This document shows positions 19,936 to 30,518 of a DNA stretch of 64,000 bases, in pieces (positions within the stretch are counted from its first letter, which is position 1; the number at the start of each line of letters is the position of its first letter). The stretch is taken from assembly GCA_947579605.1 (NCBI GenBank), contig OX388307.1:33209237-33273236 (forward strand), read 5' to 3'. The notes under the pieces are model-generated. The model was not told where the DNA came from. It did not search any database and saw only the letters and a program-made list of their open reading frames with translations. The stretch comes from Athripsodes cinereus. Lineage: Eukaryota; Arthropoda; Insecta; Trichoptera; Leptoceridae. The translations under genes and the position numbers were made by a program.

Positions 19936-21239
19936 CTTCAGTCAGTCCTTGCATCTGTATATACCTATATTGTAGGTTAAAAGTATTATTCAATTTATAT
20001 CTCAAATTTTCAAGAAAAGTGGTCTGAATGATAGAAATGTTATATGAACGTGCAGTGCGGGATAAGTATACCTACTTTAGGATATAAAATTATGTTAAGG
20101 ACTGTCTGCTCGTACACGAGTGATCATGGTAGGTAGTCACCTTCGAGTATAGACTATCAATAGTTCTACGTTTGTTATAGGTACATACACTGAGCATTGA
20201 TTGATGGTGTAATGTGTTACACAATGATTGGTATATTGCAGTGGGGCCATTAAGATTATGAAATTTATTAAGGTTGGAGAAGTATATTTTTTATCAACTT
20301 ACATGTAAAAAGCAGTATTATTAACCAAAAAGGTGCGTCTTTAGCCCTTTAATAATATAGTGTGGTCCATAATGTGAGACCATGGTCTTCTTCCTTTTAA
20401 ATTTTAGTTCAAACTGAGAGAGACCTCTTTTGTTTTTGCAGGACTTTGTCAATTGATAAAATGAAAATCTTTACTTCCATCATCCAATAATTACCTATCT
20501 ATGAATGTCTACTACTCACGTGATAATATAGTTAATATTTTTAATAGGTAAAATTTATTTCACAGATCTTAAATAAATTCCTTTTTTTGTTTATATTATC
20601 ACGACCTATTCTACAACTGGGTTATCTGGGATTCTCATTAAAAATAGGACAGTAGGTAAACGGTAAGAATGGAAAATCTCATCGCTGAATCAAATAATGT
20701 AGTATCATGATATATAAATTCAATATTTGAATAGGTAAGTATAAACGCATAATCGTATGAGAGAATTAGTCAGTGAGGATAAACCATATCAAATCGTTAT
20801 TATTACGAAGAAAATAATTTGATGTTTTTCCCAACTTACGTTTCTCACTGGCGTAACACATTGTCATTAAATAATTTTAGCCTTATACAGATATCTTATC
20901 TACCTATACACTTTTCAAAAGTTGGTAAGTATCCTTTTTACAGAAATATCTACACTAAAGTAGTAGTCTTATTAACCGTGGAGCACCCGGCAAAAAATGC
21001 TAAAATTATTACGGATAATTATGTGGATTAGTGTTCAAATTAGAATCGACTGATTATTTTATCAAAAAGCAGAATAAGTATATGAATGGGGTTAGTTTGT
21101 TTAAAATATTGTTTTAACTTCTATCATTTTATCCGTTTGACATTAAAGTTGAAGGTGCATGCGTGAATTATTAGATACACCACTGTAATCGACCACAGAT
21201 CGCATAATTAGAGTGAAATAATAGTAGTTGCAATAATCA
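19936..21239. other. A+T-rich stretch without recognised gene
   Basis: No gene recognised. A 70-codon frame at 20819-21031 has no domain and looks like chance. Confidence 0.4.
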
Positions 21240-21425
21240 CTGGTCTTCAGTCCTTGGCTCGCAGTGTTACGATACACATAGCACTGCATACAATACACTG
21301 TTATAGCTTCCATCACATGTTCTTTTCTATTGTTTATAGTTCAGTTTTACATAATATTTCTGGTAGGGGCGGAATATCTAGTGTTAAGTTTGTGACAAAG
21401 TGTGAGTGAAGAGTTTGGGTGAGAT
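21240..21425 (+). promoter_or_regulatory. Candidate non-coding first exon or promoter (weak)
   Basis: Base composition changes here to mixed sequence (CTGGTCTTCAGTCCTTGGCT, GGTAGGGGCGGAATATC) and ends at a consensus-like donor TTTGG|GTGAGA near 21415. It is about 9 kb upstream of the transporter start codon and on its strand, so it might be a 5' UTR exon of that gene. No direct evidence ties them; it may equally be a decayed repeat. Confidence 0.2.
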
Positions 21426-21879
21426 TTTTAATGCACTTTTATTTAGCTGTATACTTATTAAATAAAAGTAGCTGTGTATGCCTTAATATAGAATATACAA
21501 AATATACAAATAAATATAAACAAAGGCATCCACAAGTAATACATTAATATTATTTATCTAGGCCCACTAGGATAGAAACATTGTTAGTGGATCTAATAAG
21601 TAAAGGGAACATCAGTTACAAAAATAATTTTGTTTACATGATAATATTGAATTTGATTTTTTGTACTTCTTTATGTCTATCATATAATTATTTATTTACA
21701 TATAAAAGGCTGATGATATTGGAATAAAATAAAATATATTATATAGGTACCCTATAAATATCTTTATATGCTGTAATTGCATCAGTGACATTCAAAAACT
21801 AAACATTAAAGTACCTACCTATGTGGGTTATAACTTATAACCAAAGGCTGCATATTAATTTTATTCTTTACTTTAAAAA

Positions 21880-21915
21880 TGTACAGAGGGTGAGTTTATC
21901 GCTAGATTGTGATTC
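21880..21915 (-). repeat. LINE-tail repeat, short copy
   Basis: ATGTACAGAGGGTGAGTTTA followed by TCGCTAGATTGTG, a short member of the GGGCGAGTTTATCGC family. Confidence 0.4.
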
Positions 21916-22984
21916 CTTCTTCCATCTTACTCTAACCATATCTAAATTTAATGTTAAGTATTGAAATTAATCAAGTTCCTTACAATGTACCTACATATAC
22001 CTATTGAAATTAATTTATAGAAACCTACTTAGTTTTATGTAAAATCAAATAAAATATAGGTAGCTAATTAATCCTATACTCTCAATATTTACATGCTTTA
22101 TTGAACAATACACAATGCCAATATACAAGGCACAAAAATGCATGTGAACAAAAATCACTTCACCTATTTTGGAATAACTGCCTCACAAAACGAAAATTAA
22201 TTGACAGACGTTTTATGATCTTGTACAAAAATATTCTTTTCAAGCGTTGAAGTTGTATGGATGTAGATAGATAATAAATAATCACGATTAAAGCCAGATT
22301 GTACCTATAATGTCGTTAAACCAATAAATATAATTTTAAATAATAAACCAATAAATATAATTTTAAATAAAAAACCAATAAATATATTTAAAAAAATAAA
22401 TATTTTTAGAAATGAAAAAGATTGATAGCATATGCTTATAATAGCATTTTTATTGTAATGCACGTAGATAGATATAAAAATTAGATGTTTGGTATTTAAA
22501 TACTAGGTAGGTATAGGTATACGAGAAGGAAATATTTATAACAGGGTGAGATATGTATGTATGTTACTGCATGAGTTATATGAAATTGCGTGTACAGTGT
22601 GAGTTGTATAAATTATTATCTATTCAAAGACTACATAATAATAAACGATAGGTAGGTACTGAGATGCAGTATGAAGGCTGTGTAGGTGTAGGTATCTACT
22701 ATAAAAACTTTGACGATGAGAGTGATGAAAGCCAAGCTACACACATACATACATAGGTTATGTTCATTATGCATATACCTAGCTCATATCAGTCGTAATG
22801 TGTTCCTCTGTCTTTATGACTTTGATACTATTGCGACAGAATTCTTTGTGTAAATAATGAAAAAGTACTTAATATTTTCTATTCTAATAAGGTTTATACT
22901 GGAAGGTTTGTGTCTATGGCAATAATTAACATATTTTGATACCTATAGCAACTACCTACCAACTCCGGTTTGGCTGGAAGAAAT
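21916..22984. repeat. A+T-rich stretch with a 27-bp, 3-copy minisatellite at 22318-22400
   Basis: AAACCAATAAATATAATTTT starts at 22318 and recurs at 22345 and, slightly changed, at 22372, a 27-bp period. No gene was recognised in the rest of the stretch. Confidence 0.6.
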
Positions 22985-23100
22985 CGCATATGCGATAAAC
23001 CCGCCTTTTGGTAATTTCTTGGAACAAATACTTGTACACTGTATATATTGATGCCAATAAAGTTTTATTTATTTATTATTTATTTATTTATTGTAGTTAA
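22985..23100 (+). repeat. LINE 3' end, plus orientation
   Basis: GCGATAAACCCGCC is the reverse-oriented form of the GGGCGAGTTTATCGC block. It is followed by a linker, then TGCCAATAAAGTTTTATTTA and a TTTATTTATT tail, confirming that the 3' end of this family carries AATAAA and a short-repeat tail. Confidence 0.6.
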
Positions 23101-23339
23101 CATTACGTACCTACCAATAATGTAGGTAGGTATACATAATATACAAGTACACACTGTAATATAAAAAAAATATATAAGGTTAAATATAGCCACCCCGTGG
23201 AGTCCCTGGTCTCCCAGTCTTTTATACTTGATCTGCTAGAGATTATTGGATGGTCCTTTATTGCTTTGTTTTGTATTAGGCTGTTTTGCTTTATTTTATT
23301 CTATTTCATTATATTTATCTTATTTATTTCACTTTTTTA

Positions 23340-24810
23340 TTGCAAATACTAGATCATGACAAAATACTAGAAACCAGAACAATGCCTGATGCATTGAGAC
23401 TAAGCAAAATAGTGCCCCTATATAAAGGCAAAGGTATCGGGCTATAAAACTGATGAGTAATACCATGAAGCTATATGAGGGGGTCATCGGGGCCAGACTC
23501 AGACAGGAATGTTCCTTATCGGATAACCAGTATGGCTTTGTACCAGGATACTCCACCACCGACCCAGTATTTGCGCTTATTACTGGGTCTTTACCTGTTT
23601 GTCTTAGTAATAGATATATTAACCGAGGAAGCCCAAAATGCACCGTGGACTAGTGATGTAACGAATATGTGTGATTTTGGATATTCGCGAATGCGAATAG
23701 CGAATATTGACTTGCCTAGATTTTTACAATATTGCTCAGTCATTAAAATTTCTAGCCCCCCGTCGCCGAATTTTCAAAATGGTATAGGAATTTAAGATAT
23801 TTCAAAACTCCTCGGTTTTCTTAAAGAATACTTTCTTGCAGTACCTTTTTCTACAATGTACCGGGTAAGTATCAGGTACTTTTAGTGAATATCCGATACT
23901 TTATTACCGAAATAATATTCGCAAAACATTCGCATATTTTTTTGCGAATACGAATGCGAATGCGAATACTTTGAAATATGTGAATATTCGCGAATGCGAA
24001 TACGAATACGAATAATATTCGTTACATCACTACCGTGGACATTTATATACGCTGGTGATGTTGCTTCGTGTGCCAATAATAGTTCTCAAATAGAGAGAGC
24101 TCTTCAAGCCTGGAAACATCAGTTGAGATTGGGTGGTCTAAAACTGAGTGCCTCTAAAACTAAATATATGGTCTGTAATGACCCTGGCACAGATACAATG
24201 CCAATTAACATCATTGGACATCAAATTGAAAAATATCAGGGATATAAGTATTTAGGTACTACGATACACTCCGCTGGAGACTTGAGCAATAATAATCGGC
24301 ATTGAATATCTGCAGCTTGGATGAAATGGAGAGAAGTTACCGGAGTGACCTGCGATAAGAGCATGCCAGTCACATTCAAAAGCCTGGTGTGTATGTAAAA
24401 GCATTATTCGCCCAGGCTGGCCAGCTCTGGATCAGAAACATGGAACACCTCTTTAAGACACGTGCGTGCTGTACAGACCACCGAAATGAAAATGTTAAGA
24501 TGGATATGCGGGGTCACAAGGTTTGATAAGATGCGAAAATTATACATTCGTGGGAGTCTGAGTGTGCGGGATATCTCAGATAAAATATAGGAGAGCAGAT
24601 TACGATGGTACGGCCATGTGGCCAGGAGACCACCTTAGTATGTAGGCAATAAAGCACAATGTATCGAGGTTACCGGCAAGAGGTCAAGAGGAAAGCAAAA
24701 GATGGCGAGACAAGACATGCAGAACTGCGATGTTTCCCATGAAGATGCACTCGACAGAACCAAGTGCCAAGTGGGACTAATAAGTGCCCAAGGAGAAGAA
24801 GAAGATATAA
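23340..24810 (+). pseudogene. Decayed RTE-like reverse transcriptase with MITE insertion
   Basis: Pieces of a LINE polyprotein on the plus strand: ALRLSKIVPLYKGKG, MSNTMKLYEGVIGARLRQ, NQYGFVPGYSTTDPVFAL, then a 382-bp MITE, then FIYAGDVASCANNSSQIERA, GYKYLGTTIHSAG, VQTTEMKMLRWICGVTRF and SRLRWYGHVARRP. Stops and frameshifts separate them. The part of the RT between the FGF-like motif and the catalytic box is missing. The box itself reads YAGDV in place of YADDV, so one catalytic aspartate is lost. The 3' end shows a GAAGAAGAAG run near 24795. A different family from the LINEs at 9791 and 16975. Confidence 0.8.
23651..24032. mobile_element. hAT MITE with perfect 8-bp target duplication
   Basis: Termini are TAGTGATGTAACGAATAT on the left and the reverse complement of ATATTCGTTACATCACTA on the right. 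CCGTGGAC lies at 23643-23650 and at 24033-24040, an exact 8-bp duplication of LINE sequence, as hAT elements make. The 382-bp interior is non-coding. The right third is built from GAATACGAATGCGAAT-type words, which may act as transposase-binding repeats. Confidence 0.9.
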
Positions 24811-25557
24811 TCCATGAAACCATATCGTTAATTGGAAATTCTATTCAAATGAATTCATTCACACTTACTTACTAAAAAATCTGATAATATATGTAATAGT
24901 TTGTCCTTGTACAAACAGCAGCTAGTACCAACTAGACATTGATATGAATAAAATATGCAGGTAGACATACATATATATGTAGGTATAAGTATATAACAAT
25001 GAACATTATTTCTCATTTTCACTAAGCTGAATAACAATAGACATTAGGTTTATCATAATAGGTGATTTAGCGAATCACAATAAACTAGATAATAACGGTG
25101 ATTACTGATTAGTGTTTTGTTTAGAGTTTATGATATGAGAAGGTGTAATGTAGTCAACTGGTTGCTAGTAATATAGATACTTTGAGTACAAAATGTTGTT
25201 ACATTGTTGGTATCTAAGCTAATATGTAATTATATCTGTACACGTCAACAAAATAAATAATATTATACAATCATTTAATCCAACAAAGTACCATGTTACT
25301 ATTAATCAAACTATTTTTTAATCAATGTCTGTAATAGTAAAACTGTTGAAGGAATCGATATACCTAGATAGTTTGATTTCTGCCTAATATAATAATATTT
25401 AAAGTATATAGTGATTGTGATGGATGGATGTGCTTGTATGTAGTCCTAGACATTATATTAATATTTTGCTGAAATAATTATCTATCTATTCCATAAAGTT
25501 ACGGTATTTTCACAACTGTAGTAGGGAATCTCACATAATATACAATATACATACACA
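24811..25557. other. A+T-rich stretch without recognised gene
   Basis: No open frame with domain content and no RNA gene recognised. Confidence 0.4.
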
Positions 25558-26860
25558 CTAAGGCAGATTAATAAGTCAGGTAAAAATGGATGAAGCGGTG
25601 ATGCTAGTATGGAAGTTATAACATGTTTAGACAGGTACGTGCTTTGAAGGAACACACACAAAATTTCATACTGAAACTTGAATTTGGAATTGTTTTTTAG
25701 TCGTTTTGACCGGACAAATAGTTCTTTTGCTGTTAAAATGGAAAAAAGTGAATTTAGAGTGTTGATAAAACATTACTTTTTACGCAAAAAACCATCACGG
25801 ACACAAAGAAATGTCTTGATAAATATTATGGTGAATCTTCTCTGTCACTTAAGATAATTTACAAGTGGTTTAATGAATTTCGTTGTGGTAGAACGAGCAC
25901 AGAAGACGCTTCTCGATCAGGACGTCCAATTGAGGTAACCACTCCAAAAATCCTCATAATAAACCAAGATATTGTATTGGGAGATCGATGAATGAGGTTG
26001 AAAGGGGTAGCCAACACTTTAAACATCTCATATAAACGAGTTTTCATAACATTTCATGAAAATTTGCATATTAAAAAGTTTTCAGCAAAATGGCTGCCGC
26101 GTTTGTTGAAAATTGACCAAAAACGTGAATGAGTGACACTTTCTCAGGCTAATTTTCGACTGTTTGAACGAAATCCAGATGAGTTATTACACTGTTTCAT
26201 CACTATAGTACCTACTATAGATAAAAAAGGATTCATTTTTACACACCAGAGATAAAATAATAACCAAGCAGTGGGTGGAAGCTGGTGGAAGTGCTCCGAA
26301 GAAGGTCAAATGGTCTCATCAGCAGGCAAAGCAATGGCTAAGGTTTTCTGGGACGCACAAGGTACAGTCTTAACTGATTTCCTCTTAAAAAGTAAAATAA
26401 TTAATGGAGAGTATAACGCTACGCTTTTGGTCCAGTTGAATCAAGAAACCAAAACAAAACGGCATCATCTTGCCAAGAAAAAAATCCTGTTTCACCACGA
26501 TAATGCTTCTGCTCATTCTTTCGCCATTGCAACGGCCAAGCTGGTGGAGTCACGCTACAAAATGCTTCCTCATCCACTATATTTTCTTGACCTGGCTCTC
26601 AGTGATTCCTTCCTTTTACGAAACATGAAAAAATGGCTTGGGGTACGAAGATTTGCAACTAATTTGGAGGTTATCTCCGAAACTATGGCGTATTTTCAGG
26701 GCCTTGGAAAAGATAGTTACAAAGAGGGGATTAAAGAACTCTAGCATCGTCTCACCAAGTGTATAACTCTAAAAGAAGATAAAGTTGAAAAATAAATATT
26801 ATCCGTTCGAAAAAAGTAACTCTTTGTTTCATTTTTACACGACTTATCAATCCACCCTCG
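25558..26860 (+). mobile_element. mariner-family transposon copy, about 1.3 kb
   Basis: The ends pair imperfectly as CTAAGGCAGATTAATAAGTC (left) and CGAGGGTGGATTGATAAGTC (right, reverse complement). Both are then followed by (A/G)(G/T)GTAAAAATG, giving about 30-bp inverted repeats. TA follows the right end at 26861-26862; the left flank reads CA, so the TA duplication has mutated there. The length of 1,303 bp is that of a full mariner. Confidence 0.8.
25738..26795 (+). pseudogene. mariner transposase (DD34D type), inactivated
   Basis: The frame opens MEKSEFRVLIKHYFLRKK, the usual mariner helix-turn-helix start. It continues in shifted frames with LDKYYGESSLSLK, FRCGRTSTEDASRSGRP, AKWLPRLLKIDQKR and FERNPDEL. 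From about 26271 to 26744 a longer open part holds KVFWDAQGTVLTDFL, the second catalytic Asp in FHHDNASAH, and the third in LDLALSDSFLL with mariner spacing. The first catalytic Asp region (expected just before the HHYTPE-like stretch near 26215-26250) is damaged. A TAG at 26742-26744 precedes the usual end (KVEK, stop at 26793-26795). Several indels and stops make it a pseudogene. Confidence 0.85.
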
Positions 26861-26862
26861 TA

Positions 26863-28370
26863 TATACATAAATCCCTACGTTAATAAAGTATTGGGTTTA
26901 TTACCAGATATTACTGATAGAAAATCAAATATTTTGTTGACGTACGTCGAACGATATTATTAAAACAATAATCTATCAATCATAAAATATTGCAATATTT
27001 ACCAAATTAAAAACTCATATACCACACAACTAAATTATACGTGAGGTGTCGTTTATAAAATTTCTGTGTAATATTTCAAAGCAAACGAAATATAAGGCAA
27101 CTAGTTAACGCTAAAAATATTTAAATTTTCTCAGAAGGTAGGTACTTATTGTTGGAGAACAATTTTAGTTACGCACATACAATAGAAAACATTTTCATAA
27201 CGTTCATCCGGAAGATCACTTGTATAGTAGATTGATCAAAATTGATATTAACATTTAAATTCCAACTTGTTGTAATATGTTGGCAGTACAAGGTGTATAG
27301 CGGATAAATTAAACCTATGTACATAATGCAAATTATCACATTAAACGTACCTGCATGCATACCTTATAATAATTATATTTATCTTGCTCTATAGTGTATT
27401 CTTATAGTTTTTATGTACATAATATGTGCACTAGACTAGATATGTAATATATTAATAATTTAATTGGTGGTATTTATATACATCAAACCTGCCATGTGCA
27501 GCACATCTATATAATGTGAATAATGCATTATGTAAAAATATCTATATGTAGGTAAATTGTTGTCATAATATTTAATTTAATATACCTACATACCTTCATA
27601 CACATTAATGATGTATTACATTTTACTTTTAAATAAGTACATAGATTATGTCTTCAATATTTATCATGCGTAATAAACTTGTTAATACGTATTATGATTT
27701 ACAATATTTGTTTTTAATTATAAATTTGGTCAATTTCAACTAACTATTAACTTTTAAACATTATTAAATTTATACTTTACTGTTTTAAGAGATTATGAAT
27801 TATGCAGGTTAGATCGTTAGACAAATTGATGCAAAGAGAACCTTTTGCGACATCTTGTAGGTATTAATTATTTATACAGAGTGTCACATTTTTTAAAGAC
27901 TCTTAGAAAACCCCAAACTTTTTTTTTTTTTTTGTCAAATACCTTGTGTTATTCAGTAAAAATAATAATAATATTTCGCATTGAATGGATAGATATGGAA
28001 GAATTATTCTAATAATATAAAATAACACTGTTTTTTGTTTCACATTAATGTTTACAAAGCATACCACAATTACGCCTAGCGCTTTCACCAATAAATTGGC
28101 ATCATCCTTAATATTTAAATTTTTTTTTTTTAATAATGTGGTTTATTGTGATTATTAGATATTTTATTTGTAAATAAATATATATTGTCTAATAGTATTT
28201 TTTTTATTAAAGCGATGAAACTATTCATGGGTGGTTTTGTTAAAAATATTTGTGTAGAAGAAATTTACGGTAATTTGAAATATGAGTAAAATATTTTGTT
28301 CCATAGAACACCTACCAATGAAAATGTCCCGTAAGTTTTCGAGTGTCCTGTAAAATAAAGAGAATTTATC
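26863..28370. other. A+T-rich stretch without recognised gene
   Basis: No gene recognised; many TATTA and ATTTA words, and a T run at 27919-27933. Confidence 0.4.
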
Positions 28371-28377
28371 TATTTAA

Positions 28378-28505
28378 TTCAGCGATGAGGTTTTATACTC
28401 ATCCTGAATGATTTACCAGTTTGCATTACATGTGATTGGTCTACTGGCTGCTCCATTTGTTAGATATGTCGTGATGGTGTAACAGTAGATAGTAGTTAAA
28501 TATTA
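28378..28505 (+). repeat. SINE-like dispersed repeat
   Basis: TTCAGCGATGAGGTTTTATA opens the copy; TTGGTCTACTGGCTGCTCCA and GATATGTCGTGATGGTGTAA close it, followed by a TAG-rich tail. The same layout is found at 57285-57405, and reversed at 36455, 41468 and 47460. No coding capacity. Confidence 0.6.
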
Positions 28506-28943
28506 AAAAAAAGTTCATACGTATATTTAAAATTATTATTGATTTTGAGAAAGTTACAAAGAAAGAAATTAAGTACCTAATAAATAAACAAAAATACATT
28601 TAATATTATTATTGTAAAGTATTTTATGTGCTCTCAAAGTTTATATGCATTTATAATGGTATCTGTTGGCTACCACATAAGGTATAACGGAATATAATTA
28701 AGTGAAACATGGTTTTTATGAGTGAAACTAATTAATATTATATGCTTGCAATAAGTGTATTTATTTACAATATGAATTTTATCTACAATAAGATTGAAAT
28801 TTAATAAAAAAAATGAATGGGTTTTTACCCTAGAGTCGTTATTCTATTGTAGGTAATTTACATTAATGCCATAGTATCTACACAACATTGCATATTATTA
28901 TTTTGATGAATCAAATTTTGTGTGCAAAGACGTACCTACCTTA

Positions 28944-29130
28944 GGGTACAAACACAAAGAAAGCAGGTCGCCTGCTTCCGATGCCTGCGTCTACCGGCGC
29001 CGAGAATGTTTACATGCATTTCAATGGACACGAACATAGTAAAAGCAGGAACGCCGATTGCGATTTACTTTGCCGGCGCTTACCAGCACTGATCGGCGCT
29101 GGCAACCTGCTTTCTTTGTGTTTGCACCCT
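28944..29130. mobile_element. Harbinger-like MITE, 187 bp, copy 1
   Basis: The left end GGGTACAAACACAAAGAAAG and the right end in reverse complement GGGTGCAAACACAAAGAAAG match over about 30 bp. TTA precedes and TAA follows, compatible with a 3-bp TWA target. The interior is GC-rich for this window and non-coding. An identically sized relative lies in an intron of the transporter gene at 35396-35582. Confidence 0.8.
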
Positions 29131-29274
29131 AACAGTTACGTTTCCGCTGGCTCGAGCAACGTTGTAATACGAATTCATCTATACCACAACGCCTGTGCCC
29201 TGTACGGGATTAATAGTGAGGTGTACGCTCTTTCTTCTGTACGTATTCCCATCATCTGGTATTGTCGCTTCCAG

Positions 29275-29475
29275 TCCTTACTCTTACGCCGTATTCCAAG
29301 TGGGGTAGACAGAGAGAACGGAACGTCATATAGATTTATCTTAACAAACTTGTTTCACTTCTTCTACATTCATACAATTTTTCATACACGCCCGTCGATT
29401 TCTTTTACTTAACACACGGTTTCCACGTGGTTCTCAGACGTCCGTGCTTTCTCACACCCCTTCTTTCAGATATGA
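29275..29475 (-). repeat. LINE 3' fragment (family also at 59780 and 61518)
   Basis: Read on the minus strand, this carries the same end as the plus-strand copies at 59930-60125 and 61720-61915. Markers are GAAAGAAGGGGTGTGAGAAA, GGACGT, ACGTGG and GGTAGACAGAGAGAACGGAA in the corresponding orientation. Frame is lost. Confidence 0.65.
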
Positions 29476-29601
29476 TATGATACATTCTTTGAAATGATAT
29501 ATTTTATTTTTATTTTACTTGAATAAAATATACCACTGTCAGCTTGACAGTTGTAAAACCTAATTGCTGGACAGTGGACAACATATCATAATTATAAACA
29601 A

Positions 29602-30122
29602 ACTAGTGGTCCGCACCGGCTTCGCACGGGTAGATAGGTATTTATTTTATTTATTTTATTTACACAATATACGGCGTGAGCCTTTTACATGTTAACAAAA
29701 AAGTGTATCTAAGGAACAACAACAACAAAAAAAAACAAAGTAATCACAGTCTATACAAAACAATACACCACAAGTCAAGATTAACAAGATAATGTAAAAA
29801 CAATAATAGAAAATTGTACCTATATGAATAAAGTCAATAAAAATAATTCAATTTTGGTATGTCAATATAAGTAAGTCAATACAAACAAGTACATAAGCAT
29901 GTAAAAAATATGTCAAGAAGTAAAGTTTAACTAGGAATTTAAAAAAAATAATTAAGTTTTTTAAGAATCCCTATTTTTTTTTGAAAATGTAATATAGCCT
30001 ATGTCACCCGAGGATTGTGTAGCTTCCCAACAGTGAAAGAATTTTTCAAATCGGTTCAGTAGTTTCGGAGCCTATTCAATACAAACAATCAAATCTTTCC
30101 TCCTTATAATATTAGTATAGAT
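29602..30122. repeat. Dispersed ACTAGTGGTCCGC...TATTAGTATAGAT repeat with LINE-tail insertion
   Basis: The left end ACTAGTGGTCCGCACCGGCT and the right block (CAAATCGGTTCAGTAGTTTC, then TTATAATATTAGTATAGAT) are pieces of a repeat I associate with many lepidopteran genomes. Between them, from about 29640 to 29940, an A-rich segment starting TTTATTTTATTTATTTTATT looks like an inserted minus-strand LINE 3' end. No coding capacity. Class of the outer repeat is not known to me. Confidence 0.5.
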
Positions 30123-30518
30123 AAGAATCCAAAAAAATAACTACAAGAACGTAACTTATTAACAAAAAAGAACTTATAATATTCTGTAAAAACACAACAC
30201 AATATTTCCAAGAATATTCTTTGACTTATATGATACATTCTTTGACAATATTCCTAATAAGCTCAAACGCTTAAAATTTCAAGCACGCTCATTCAAGCAA
30301 ACAAATAATCTTAGATGGTTCAACGTTACCCACGCAAATGTATTTTTATACTTTTAAATTATTTTTGTAAAATTCCTTGTATAAATTATTTTTCAGATGG
30401 ATGGCGTATCTCTATGATACTTGATATAATATTGCCGGAAATATAATATATAAGTAATGCTCTATTGGAAATAGGATCTTGATTTTCACTTCGCCTGTAC
30501 ATTTCGGAAATATTGAAA

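Noticed and set aside
28981..29412. 143-codon plus-strand frame
   Set aside because: It spans a MITE and a reversed LINE 3' end; the frame is a product of two adjoining transposon pieces.
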